Shown one piece after another: positions 9,491 to 17,030 of a stretch of 64,000 nucleotides of DNA. How positions within the stretch are numbered: the first letter of the stretch is position 1; each line of letters starts with the position of its first letter. The stretch comes from JBHJGM01 sp050331815. GTDB lineage: Bacteria; Verrucomicrobiota; Verrucomicrobiia; Opitutales; JBHJGM01. The translations under genes were made by a program, and so were the position numbers. The stretch is taken from contig JBHJGM010000013.1 of the NCBI GenBank assembly GCA_050331815.1, forward strand, positions 1-64,000, read 5' to 3'. The notes beneath the pieces were generated by a model that was not told the DNA's origin, did not search any database, and worked only from the letters and a program-made list of their open reading frames with translations.

Positions 9491-10176
9491 GCGGGCGACG
9501 GCTGCAGTTCCAAACAGCCCGCGTTCAACCGCAGCGAACGCTGCATGCGCTCAGCAACCGCGGCTGCGTGCGTGACGACGATCAACCCGAAGGACTCAGC
9601 CTCGCGCAGCGCATCCAGCAGGTCCACCACGCTGCGGGCGGTGGCTTCATCCAGGGCACCGGTCGGTTCGTCCGCCAGGACGAGCGCGGGCTTGTTGATG
9701 AGGGCACGGGCCAGGGCCACCCGCTGGCGCTCGCCCCCAGAAAGCTGCCCGGGCCGCTGGTCGCTACGTTCTTTCAGCCCAACGCGCTCGATCAACTCGG
9801 TGGCCCGCTCGCAGGTGTCCCGAGACGCCTTGGCGGAGAGAGCCAGGGCCGGCACGAGCACGTTTTCGCGCACCGTCAGTTGCGGCAACAGGTGGTGCAG
9901 TTGGAAGACGAACCCGAGCTTCTCGGCCCGCAGTTTGGAGCGCTGCGCCTCGGCCAACGCGGCCACGTTTTGGCCATCGATTTCAACGCTGCCGCCATCC
10001 GGGGTATCGAGCGCGCCGATCAAATTCAGCAGCGTACTCTTGCCGCAGCCCGAGGGCCCCACGATCGCCAGACTCTCGCCTCGATTCAATTCCAGCGACA
10101 CACCCTCCAGCACCGTGAGCGGCGCGCCCTGAGCGGTCGGATAGCGGCGGGTCAAGTTCTGACAACAAAGGAGCAT
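9487..10176 (-). CDS. ABC transporter ATP-binding protein, LolD/MacB type
   Basis: This 229-residue ATPase has Walker A GPSGCGKST at residues 40-48, a Q-loop (FVFQLHHLLPQLTV, ~89-102), signature LSGGERQ at 145-151 and Walker B LVLADE at 165-170, followed by the D-loop GALD. The FQ-H-LLPxLTVxENV pattern is characteristic of the LolD/MacB/FtsE branch that pairs with FtsX-like permeases. The pairing is confirmed by the 4-base overlap with the permease gene. It lies 23 bases after the PaaK-like ligase gene within the long minus-strand run. Confidence 0.92.
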   Translation of the reverse strand: MLLCCQNLTRRYPTAQGAPLTVLEGVSLELNRGESLAIVGPSGCGKSTLLNLIGALDTPDGGSVEIDGQNVAALAEAQRSKLRAEKLGFVFQLHHLLPQLTVRENVLVPALALSAKASRDTCERATELIERVGLKERSDQRPGQLSGGERQRVALARALINKPALVLADEPTGALDEATARSVVDLLDALREAESFGLIVVTHAAAVAERMQRSLRLNAGCLELQPSPA

Positions 10177-10199
10177 TTTTTATGAAAATGTTGCCGCAA

Positions 10200-11462
10200 C
10201 TAGGCCTCTACCCAGCGGCGTGCTTTCATCTCGAAACGCGGTAGGCTTCCAGGTTCCACCACATCGACCTGGATGCGCAAGGCAAAGGCGTCGCGCAGGG
10301 CGGCCTGCACCTGCTCCGCCAGGTTGCGCGCAGCTGGATTCGCCTCGCGCGGCTCAACCCGCAAAGCCAGTTCGGCCATCGTCCCGTGGCGCGAAAGGCA
10401 GACCTGGTATTCGCCGGTCCCGGGCACCCCGCGCATAACCTCATCCACCGCACTGGGGTACAGGTTTACCCCGCGAACGACAACCATGTCATCGACCCGC
10501 CCAAGGATGCCGCCATCCAGCGCCAGGGCGGCTTCATCCCAGCCACCATCATCCAGGAGCACGGGCTGCACAAGGTCACCGGTGCGGTAGCGCAGCAACG
10601 GGCAGGCCGTGCGGCCAAGGTTGGTCAGTACCAACTCACCCACCTGACCCGGTTCGACCGCGGTAGCTTTCTCCGGGTCGATGACCTCGATCAGGTAGCG
10701 ATCTTCCAGCAGGCGCAGCCGTCCCGGGTGCGCAGGGTCCTCGTAACTGACCGGTCCCACCTCGGTCATGCCGTGGTGATCGAAAAGGCGCACCTGAGGC
10801 AGCAACTCCAGCAGCCGCGCCCGCAACGCCGGCGAACTCCCCCCGGGCTCGCCGCCAACAACAATGGTCCGCAGGGCACAACCACGTAAATCGATACCCT
10901 CTTGACTGGCGGTTTCCGCCAAATGCAGCGCGTAGGTCGGGGTGCAGCAAAGCAACTCGACGCCATGATCGCGCACCAGTTCCAGCCGCAGGCGCGTGGA
11001 TAAACCGCCGCCAGGCAGGCAACGCAGACCCACCTGCAAGGCGGCTTCAAAGGCCGACCAGAAACCCAGAAACGGCCCGAAGGAAAACGCAAAAAGCGCG
11101 ACCGTGCCCGCGGTCGCCCCGGCCTCGCGCAGCACGCACGCCCAATTTTCGAGGGTCCACTGCCAGCTATCCGGGGTGTCGAGCCAGTACAGCGGGCGCC
11201 CCGTAGTGCCGCTGGTACGGTGAAAACGCGTGTAGTGCTCTAGCGGATACGTTCGGGCGGTGCCGTAGGGGGGATGCGTACGCTGGTCCTGTGAGAGCGC
11301 CTCCTTGGTCGTGAATGGGAAGGCCGTGCGAAAGTGATCCAGGCTACGCGCCCCTTCCGTCAACCCCGCCGCTTCAATCTGCTGGCGGTAAAAGCCATTG
11401 CCCGGATACAACGCCCCGAGCAGCGTGTTCAGGCGTTCGAGTTGGCCGGCGCCCTTAGTCAT
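10200..11462 (-). CDS. PaaK-like AMP-dependent aryl/acyl-CoA ligase
   Basis: The predicted 420-residue adenylate-forming enzyme has the phosphate-binding motif FHRTSGTTGRP near residues 83-93, a central HHGMTEVGPVSYED, then RYRTGDLV and GRVDDMVVVRGVNLYPS. The last phrase is diagnostic of the phenylacetate-CoA ligase (PaaK) branch, which activates aromatic acids as AMP esters and then CoA thioesters. The ATG at 11462 overlaps the preceding stop by 8 bases and suggests translational coupling. Another ATG six codons upstream is possible. Placed with a chorismate-lyase-like protein and a thioesterase, it plausibly activates a hydroxybenzoate-type acid. Substrate is inferred. Confidence 0.85.
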   Translation of the reverse strand: MTKGAGQLERLNTLLGALYPGNGFYRQQIEAAGLTEGARSLDHFRTAFPFTTKEALSQDQRTHPPYGTARTYPLEHYTRFHRTSGTTGRPLYWLDTPDSWQWTLENWACVLREAGATAGTVALFAFSFGPFLGFWSAFEAALQVGLRCLPGGGLSTRLRLELVRDHGVELLCCTPTYALHLAETASQEGIDLRGCALRTIVVGGEPGGSSPALRARLLELLPQVRLFDHHGMTEVGPVSYEDPAHPGRLRLLEDRYLIEVIDPEKATAVEPGQVGELVLTNLGRTACPLLRYRTGDLVQPVLLDDGGWDEAALALDGGILGRVDDMVVVRGVNLYPSAVDEVMRGVPGTGEYQVCLSRHGTMAELALRVEPREANPAARNLAEQVQAALRDAFALRIQVDVVEPGSLPRFEMKARRWVEA

Positions 11463-11979
11463 TGGCGGCTGACTCGACAACCGCCGCAGGCGGTGCCTTG
11501 GCCGCGGTCTTGGCAGGCGGGGGCTTGAACTTCATGACCAGCGCGGCACCGGTCGCCGCTAGCACGATGCCAAGAAAAAACGGCCAACGGATCGCGCCCC
11601 ACCCGCCCGCGGGCGGGTGCAACATCAACGAAACCACGGCATTCACGATGGGCGCTCCGGCAAAGACAATGGCCATGACCGCTGGCGGCTTGCCCTGAGC
11701 TCCAAAAGCGAGCAGCACACCGAAGGCACCCACTGCACCCGCGATGCCGGCAATCAAAGACCAGGTCACGCCTTTGCCCGGGAATTTAAAATCGCCACCG
11801 GTCACCTTGATGATGATTGCCGGCAACAGCACCGCCGCAAAGAAGTAAGCCACGCCCACCCAGAGGTAGGCCTTGTAGCGCGCGGAGGCACCACCCATGT
11901 GCTCCTGCCCGGTGTGCAGCAGCACGCCGTACAAGCCCCAGAAAAAAACAGTCATCAATGCGTAGGGCAGCCAGGTCAT
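11455..11979 (-). CDS. Half-size DMT/EamA-like membrane protein
   Basis: This 174-residue protein has about five hydrophobic helices and a charged, Ala/Pro-rich tail (KPPPAKTAAKAPPAAV). The opening YALMTVFFWGLYGVLL resembles the first helix of EamA/drug-metabolite transporters. Usual members have ten helices and about 300 residues, so this is a half-length form that could dimerise. It is preceded by the thioesterase gene (4-base gap) and overlaps the CoA ligase gene. A role in moving a pathway intermediate or product is possible, but nothing in the sequence proves transport. Confidence 0.65.
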   Translation of the reverse strand: MTWLPYALMTVFFWGLYGVLLHTGQEHMGGASARYKAYLWVGVAYFFAAVLLPAIIIKVTGGDFKFPGKGVTWSLIAGIAGAVGAFGVLLAFGAQGKPPAVMAIVFAGAPIVNAVVSLMLHPPAGGWGAIRWPFFLGIVLAATGAALVMKFKPPPAKTAAKAPPAAVVESAAND

Positions 11980-11983
11980 AATG

Positions 11984-12469
11984 CTAAACAGGTTGGGCAG
12001 GTGAGCGTTCTTGGAGCGACACTGCCTCGATGCGTTCGGCGGGGGCTACTTCGAGCGCAGCGCGCAGGTCTTCGGGAATTGCGATCGACTCCATGTTGCG
12101 CGTTTCCGGATTCAACGCAACGCACACGGCGGTGATTTCGCCACACGCCGCCAGCGCCTTTGCCCCGAGCTTGTCCTTCCAGAAGCCAAAGCGGTAGCGG
12201 ATCGCCCGCGAGCGGATCTCGGCCACCAGCAACTCGATGTTCACGGTCTCTTCAAAGGTCAGCGGGCGCAGGTAATCACACCGCGCGCCCACCCGCGGCC
12301 ATCCCGTTTGCTGCCCGTCGCGCTCCTCGTGCACCGACGCGCCAATCGAGCGCAGGAATGCATGCTCGGCACTTTCCATCCAGCGAAAGAAATTGGAAAA
12401 ATGCATGATGCCGGCCAGGTCGGTCTCGTGAAACTCGACCCGGCGTTCGATTTGAAAAGAGGATGCCAC
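11984..12469 (-). CDS. Hotdog-fold acyl-CoA thioesterase (4-hydroxybenzoyl-CoA thioesterase/YbgC-like)
   Basis: The real protein probably starts at a GTG at 12469, eleven bases after the preceding gene's stop, giving 161 residues. The longer open frame runs back into the glycosyltransferase gene and has no domain there. The motif RRVEFHETDLAGIMHFSNFFRWMESAE is the hotdog signature, with the catalytic Asp of the 4HBT/YbgC family in ETDLAG. These enzymes hydrolyse aryl- or acyl-CoA thioesters. Its neighbours, a PaaK-like ligase and a chorismate-lyase-like protein, make an aromatic thioester the likely substrate. The non-ATG start is inferred from spacing and homology extent. Confidence 0.82.
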   Translation of the reverse strand: MASSFQIERRVEFHETDLAGIMHFSNFFRWMESAEHAFLRSIGASVHEERDGQQTGWPRVGARCDYLRPLTFEETVNIELLVAEIRSRAIRYRFGFWKDKLGAKALAACGEITAVCVALNPETRNMESIAIPEDLRAALEVAPAERIEAVSLQERSPAQPV

Positions 12470-12479
12470 GTTGTTGTAT

Positions 12480-13784
12480 TCAGGTTGCGGATACCGCTGG
12501 CTGCAAGCCGCAATCAACGAATCCGACGAGCGACTGAGCCATGCTTTCAATGGAAAAGCGACCAAAGACCGCTTGCGAGGCTTCCCGACCCATCTGTTGC
12601 GCGCGCTCGGGGGCATTCAGCAGCTCGGCAAGCGCCTCGGCCAGGGCCTGCGGCGTGTCCGGCTCGTAGATGACGCCGCCGCCGGTCGCTTCGATAAGTT
12701 CGGGAAAGGAACCGCGATTGGGCTGGACCACCGGCAGGCCTGTCGCCCAGGCCTCCAGCAGATACAGCCCAAAGGCCTCGCCGATTTGCGTAGGCACGGA
12801 GAAAACACTCAGGCCACGCAGGAAATCGATTTTCTGCGCGCGACTCAGGTTGGGCGAAAACGCAAACTGGCCCTCCAGGCCGTCTTCGCGCAGGTGCTGT
12901 TCGAGCGCCGAAACGAAGGGCTCGTCATGTTTGCGCCGGGCTCCGGCAATCTCCAAACGCACATCCTCAAAGCCGCTCATCTTTTTCAAAATCGCAAACG
13001 CCTCGACGAGATGGCCGAGGCCTTTCTCAGGAATCATGTGCGCGAGAAAACCGATGCGGCGGGGTTTGGCGAAGGTATTCAGCGGACGGTAGCCTTCCAG
13101 CGAGATCCCGTTGGGCAGCACCGCGATTTTATCGGTGTCCAGTTGGGCGAGACGGCGCATGCGCTCGGCGAAGTAGCGGCTCGGCGCCACGAAGCGCTCC
13201 ACAAATGGCGACTGCGCGGCCACCAGCCGGTAAGCCTCAGCGCGATCTTCCGCACCAAGGCTGTCCAAAAAGAAGTCCTCGCCCTGCAACGAGCAAAATA
13301 CCGGAACACCCAAAGCCTGCCTCAGCGGACGCGCCAGTCCTACCTGCAAAACGGTACTCAAAAAAATCGCATCCGGCTTTGGCTGGGCTTTCAAGTAATC
13401 GAGCAGGCGGCCCACTTCTTTGTTTTGCATGCCCTCGTTGCCCCGCAGCATGGAGAGTGTCATCGGCCCCAGCTCCGGCCCGCCGTGCATGTTTGAACGC
13501 TTGGCCACCGAGCGCAGCAGTGAGCGCCGATCCAGCAGCGAATCCATCCAGCGCGGCGTATGCCGAAAAACAGAGGCGTGCTGCTGCAGATAGACGTTAA
13601 TACCCCCGAAAAACAGCGGCGATTCCTCCGCCATTGAAGGCTCGTCCGTCAGCAGCGGCAGATACATCGGCAGCAGCGTCGCCGCGTGCCCCTGCTGCTT
13701 AAGCGCCTTGACCAATGCATTGTCGCGCATGCAGACACCGCAAAAATAGCTTCCGGTGCCTGGAGAGATAAAGGTCAGGCGCAT
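12480..13784 (-). CDS. GT4-family glycosyltransferase
   Basis: The 434-residue protein has the GT-B layout. The N-terminal domain opens MRLTFISPGTGSYFCGVCMRDNALVKAL, and a linker contains VAPSRYFAERM and VLPNGISLEGY. The C-terminal nucleotide-sugar domain has IGFLAHMIPEKGLGHLVEAF, then VPTQIGEAFGLYLLEAWATGLPVVQP, which holds the E-x7-E motif of GT4 retaining enzymes. It would transfer a sugar from a nucleotide-sugar donor. A cysteine pair near the N-terminus (FCGVC) is unusual. It lies ten bases after the halogenase-like gene, so an aromatic aglycone is a reasonable guess for the acceptor. Confidence 0.88.
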   Translation of the reverse strand: MRLTFISPGTGSYFCGVCMRDNALVKALKQQGHAATLLPMYLPLLTDEPSMAEESPLFFGGINVYLQQHASVFRHTPRWMDSLLDRRSLLRSVAKRSNMHGGPELGPMTLSMLRGNEGMQNKEVGRLLDYLKAQPKPDAIFLSTVLQVGLARPLRQALGVPVFCSLQGEDFFLDSLGAEDRAEAYRLVAAQSPFVERFVAPSRYFAERMRRLAQLDTDKIAVLPNGISLEGYRPLNTFAKPRRIGFLAHMIPEKGLGHLVEAFAILKKMSGFEDVRLEIAGARRKHDEPFVSALEQHLREDGLEGQFAFSPNLSRAQKIDFLRGLSVFSVPTQIGEAFGLYLLEAWATGLPVVQPNRGSFPELIEATGGGVIYEPDTPQALAEALAELLNAPERAQQMGREASQAVFGRFSIESMAQSLVGFVDCGLQPAVSAT

Positions 13785-13794
13785 AACTAAGCGC

Positions 13795-15093
13795 CTAGCT
13801 TAGCGCTTCAACCGGCTTTGGCGAGTCCGCTTGGCTTGCCGGCTTCTTCCCGTAATCAAGAGGTGCCGGCAATTTAGCGAAATCTGCCACAGCATCGAAC
13901 AAACCGCCGTAGTCTTCCTTAAAGAGATCGCCGATGAGGCAATCGGTCAAAGCTCCACGCACCTCAGAACGCGCGCGCACCACTGCGCCGAAACTGAAGT
14001 TCTCGTCGTAAAAGGCATAGACCAGCTTACGCATATTTTCGATGCCGCGGCAGAGCGTTGCGCCGTAGTTGGCAAAGCGTTCGCCGCTCACGTCACCGTC
14101 ACGCAGCGCCGCGTCGACGGCATCCGCTGCCAATTCGCCGCTTTTGAGCGCCAGGAACACCCCCGATGAGAAAACCGGGTCGAGAAAACCGAAGGCATCA
14201 CCGACGAGCAGCAGCCCGTCATCGGCACAGTGCTTCGACCGGTAGGAGTACTCGCCGGTCACCCACCAATCCTCGGTGCAACGCGCACCTTCGAGGTGCT
14301 CCTTGATAAAGGCGCTTCTCTCGATTTCCCGATTGAAAATTTCCTTCGGGTCGCGGGTGGAGCCATCGTAGAGGTAATCACGGTCGGCGACGAGACCCAC
14401 GCTCAGCTTGCCATCCTGCAGGGGAATGTACCAGAACCACCCTTTTTCTGGCACGTAGGCAATGGTGGTAGCACCGGCGTCCAGACCCGCGTCGCGCTTC
14501 GCGTTTTCGTACAGAGTCCAGATGGCGACTTTGTTTAACTGCGGGTCGCGTTGACGCCAGCCCAACTTTGTCTGCGCGAAGGCGTCGCGCCCGGTCGCAT
14601 CGATCACCAGCGTGGCCGTATGCTCAGTTTCGGTGCCGTCGTCTGCCTTGGCGAGCACACCCGAAACCTTGCCGTCCGCGTCGTGCAACAACTTCTTTGC
14701 GGACACCCCTTCGTGCACGAGCACGCCTTTTTCTCGGGCGTTGTTCATCAGCATGTGGTCAAAATCCGCGCGGCGCACTTGCCAGGTTGTCGCGGCTTCG
14801 TGGTCGAAGTGCTGGAAAAAATAAAAGGGGTGCGAGAGCTCTCCGGTCGTCGACGCAAACTGCACACTGTACTTGCGCGTGGCCCCGGAGCGGTTGAGCT
14901 GATCGACCAAACCCAGACGATCGAGCGTGAAGTAGCAAAAGGGCATCAACGACTCGCCAACGTGGTAACGCGGAAAGCGCTCCTTCTCCAACAGGGTGAC
15001 CTGCCAGCCCTGTTCAGCTAGGAGGGTGGAAACCGTGCAACCGGCTGGACCGCCACCGATCACAACTACATCGTTTTGCTTTAAGGAGACCAT
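13795..15093 (-). CDS. Flavin-dependent halogenase-like FAD oxidoreductase
   Basis: This 432-residue flavoprotein begins with the FAD-binding GGGPAG (residues 13-18) and has the GESLMP segment (46-51) of the tryptophan-halogenase/geranylgeranyl-reductase superfamily. Three features favour a real halogenase. K74 in TRKYSVQF sits where the catalytic Lys is found in phenolic halogenases. W219-x-W221-x-I223-P224 is the halogenase motif. FLDPVFSSG (303-311) fits the FxxPxxSxG motif proposed for halogenases. The downstream GDAFG is the usual second FAD motif. No flavin reductase is seen nearby. It could instead be a non-halogenating relative such as those in aryl-polyene clusters. It lies 10 bases before the GT4 gene and 33 bases after the lyase-like gene. 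Confidence 0.8.
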   Translation of the reverse strand: MVSLKQNDVVVIGGGPAGCTVSTLLAEQGWQVTLLEKERFPRYHVGESLMPFCYFTLDRLGLVDQLNRSGATRKYSVQFASTTGELSHPFYFFQHFDHEAATTWQVRRADFDHMLMNNAREKGVLVHEGVSAKKLLHDADGKVSGVLAKADDGTETEHTATLVIDATGRDAFAQTKLGWRQRDPQLNKVAIWTLYENAKRDAGLDAGATTIAYVPEKGWFWYIPLQDGKLSVGLVADRDYLYDGSTRDPKEIFNREIERSAFIKEHLEGARCTEDWWVTGEYSYRSKHCADDGLLLVGDAFGFLDPVFSSGVFLALKSGELAADAVDAALRDGDVSGERFANYGATLCRGIENMRKLVYAFYDENFSFGAVVRARSEVRGALTDCLIGDLFKEDYGGLFDAVADFAKLPAPLDYGKKPASQADSPKPVEALS

Positions 15094-15126
15094 GGGATAC
15101 GCGTTATGTAATTCTTGAATGCGGGC

Positions 15127-15687
15127 TCATCTATCCATAGCCGAGGCTGGCAGAATTTCAACAATACGGGCGAGGGTTTCCGCGTCTTTGTTGCTCAGGC
15201 AGTTGCAGCGCCCCCAGGTTTCGCTGCCTGGAGCCACCTTGAGCGCTTCCGCCATCGAGCCATAGGCCTTGCCCTCGAAAAAGGCGCTGGGAGCACTGCG
15301 ATACGCAATGTCAAAAGCCTTCAAAATACCCCCAAAAGGCTTGCGCGCGGCCCGCACCTGCACCTGCGCAGCTTCAGGCAGCGCCGACAAGCAAATTGCA
15401 ATCGCGCCGTACTCCACAGGCACCGCATCCGAACGCCGCACCAGCACCACTTCACGTTCCCACCAGGGTTGTTCGCTGTGTTGATGCAGCAGCGAAATCT
15501 CAATCGTCGACCCATGGTAACTTTCGAGCGCCGAGGTCATGTCCGACGTGTGGTCGAGCAGCCGCCTGGCGGGCGCGGGCAAGCGCTCGGCAGGCACCTC
15601 CGACAGGTGCGGAAACACCTCGGTCCGGCGCTGAAAAAAACCCGTCAGCGGAAAAAAGCGATCCGCCGCTGCCGGCTCCGCACGCAT
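15127..15687 (-). CDS. Chorismate lyase (UbiC/DUF98)-like protein
   Basis: This 186-residue protein resembles the chorismate-lyase/UTRA fold family. Recognisable segments are RRLLDHTSDMTSALESYHG near residues 41-59, the arginine-containing WWEREVVLVRR, VPVEYGAI and a closing FGGILKAFDI followed by RSAPSAFFEG. The LLxHxxDMTxxLExxHG pattern matches DUF98 proteins, which release pyruvate from chorismate to give 4-hydroxybenzoate or a related product. Its ATG overlaps the radical SAM gene's stop (TGATG at 15685-15689). If it is active, it supplies the aromatic acid for the ligases, halogenase and glycosyltransferase of this operon. Catalytic activity is inferred from the family. Confidence 0.7.
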   Translation of the reverse strand: MRAEPAAADRFFPLTGFFQRRTEVFPHLSEVPAERLPAPARRLLDHTSDMTSALESYHGSTIEISLLHQHSEQPWWEREVVLVRRSDAVPVEYGAIAICLSALPEAAQVQVRAARKPFGGILKAFDIAYRSAPSAFFEGKAYGSMAEALKVAPGSETWGRCNCLSNKDAETLARIVEILPASAMDR

Positions 15688-17027
15688 CAGGTGTACCGCG
15701 CTCCGGTGTGCTGTTGCAAAAAGAACGCGTGGAGCAGGTTGTCGATGCGCAGCAGTCCCTCCCGATTGAGTTGGATGCGTGCTTCGCTGATCTTGGCCAG
15801 GCCCCGGTTCTCCAGCACGCTGAAGCCATCGCCGAAGCGCTCCAGAATGTCCGCCCCAAATTTTTCCTGGAAATACGGTGGCTCCAAATAACCCAGTTTG
15901 AACTGCAACAGCATCTCGCGCATCAGCCGTTCCTCAGGTGTCGTCAGGAGGGCCCGCGAAACCGCCGATTCGCCACCCTCCAGCGCGTCGCAGTACTGGC
16001 CAAACTCCGAAACGTTCTGATAGTGCACGCCGCCCAAATGACCGAACGAGGCGACGCCCATCCCCAGTAGGTCCGCGCCGGTCCACAACTCATCGCGATA
16101 AAGAAACTGAGTGGTCTCCGGGTCTTTGACGGCGGTGTAGGCGCTACCGATGTGGTAACCGGCCTCTTCCAGGCGGGCAAACGCCTCGGCAACCCAGCGG
16201 CGCTTGGTCTTCCAGTCAGCCACCGGCGCGGCTGCCGAGCCCGATGACTGCATCTCCTTGTAGATGGTCGTGTTGAACGGCACCTCCATCTGGTAAATAG
16301 TCACGCTCTCGGGCGCGATCTCCAGAGTCTTCTCGACGCAGCGCTGCCAGTTTTCCTCCGTCTCACCGACCATCCCGGCGATCAAATCGATGTTTACCGA
16401 GTCGAAGCCCGCCGCCTGCACCCAGTCGAGCGCTTTGAAGACCTCCGGCGAACGATGCGCGCGTCCGTTGTTTTCCAGAATCGCGTCGTCAAAATTTTCG
16501 ATGCCCAGGCTCAGCCGGGTCACACCCAGCGCACGGAGGGCCTGCACCTTTTTTTCGTTCAGGGTGCCGGGCTCGGCTTCGAAGGCGACTTCCTCGACCG
16601 CGCTCCAGTCAAAGGCCTCGCGCAAGGCTCCGAAAACGCGCTCCAGCTGCGCCGGCGAAAGGTACGAGGGCGTGCCCCCGCCAAAATAGACAAACTTCGG
16701 CATGCGACCCTGCAGGTAAGGGCGGACGGCGTACTGCTCGGCTTCGTGGAAGGTTGCCTCCAGATACCGACCGATCTCCTTGGCGTTTTTATCGGTGTAC
16801 ACCTTGAAGTAACAAAAACGGCAGCGCTTACGACAAAAGGGGATGTGATAATACAGTCCAAGGACCGGCGCTTCGGCGGCGGGCGGCTGATCCAGAACCG
16901 TTTCCAGGTGCGTACTTTCTTCGGGCTTCCAGAAGGAAAAAGGCGGGTAGTTGGAAATAAAATAGTTGCCAGCCTGCGTTTCGTTTTCGTCCTGGGCCAG
17001 CAGGCCTTCGAGCGCTTCGACGGTCAT
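15687..17027 (-). CDS. HemN/HemW-like radical SAM protein
   Basis: This 446-residue protein contains HIPFCRKRCRFCYF with the CxxxCxxC iron-sulfur motif (C65, C69, C72) and the SAM-binding GGGTP at 116-120. The radical-SAM barrel and a HemN-type C-terminal domain (EERLMREMLLQFKLGYL) follow. The family includes oxygen-independent coproporphyrinogen oxidase, the heme chaperone HemW and class C methyltransferases or cyclopropanases of natural-product pathways. No other heme genes are near. Its place between a chorismate-lyase-like gene (overlapping) and a propeller gene (3-base gap) argues for a tailoring step instead of heme synthesis. The exact reaction is unknown. Confidence 0.75.
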   Translation of the reverse strand: MTVEALEGLLAQDENETQAGNYFISNYPPFSFWKPEESTHLETVLDQPPAAEAPVLGLYYHIPFCRKRCRFCYFKVYTDKNAKEIGRYLEATFHEAEQYAVRPYLQGRMPKFVYFGGGTPSYLSPAQLERVFGALREAFDWSAVEEVAFEAEPGTLNEKKVQALRALGVTRLSLGIENFDDAILENNGRAHRSPEVFKALDWVQAAGFDSVNIDLIAGMVGETEENWQRCVEKTLEIAPESVTIYQMEVPFNTTIYKEMQSSGSAAAPVADWKTKRRWVAEAFARLEEAGYHIGSAYTAVKDPETTQFLYRDELWTGADLLGMGVASFGHLGGVHYQNVSEFGQYCDALEGGESAVSRALLTTPEERLMREMLLQFKLGYLEPPYFQEKFGADILERFGDGFSVLENRGLAKISEARIQLNREGLLRIDNLLHAFFLQQHTGARYT

Positions 17028-17030
17028 CGC

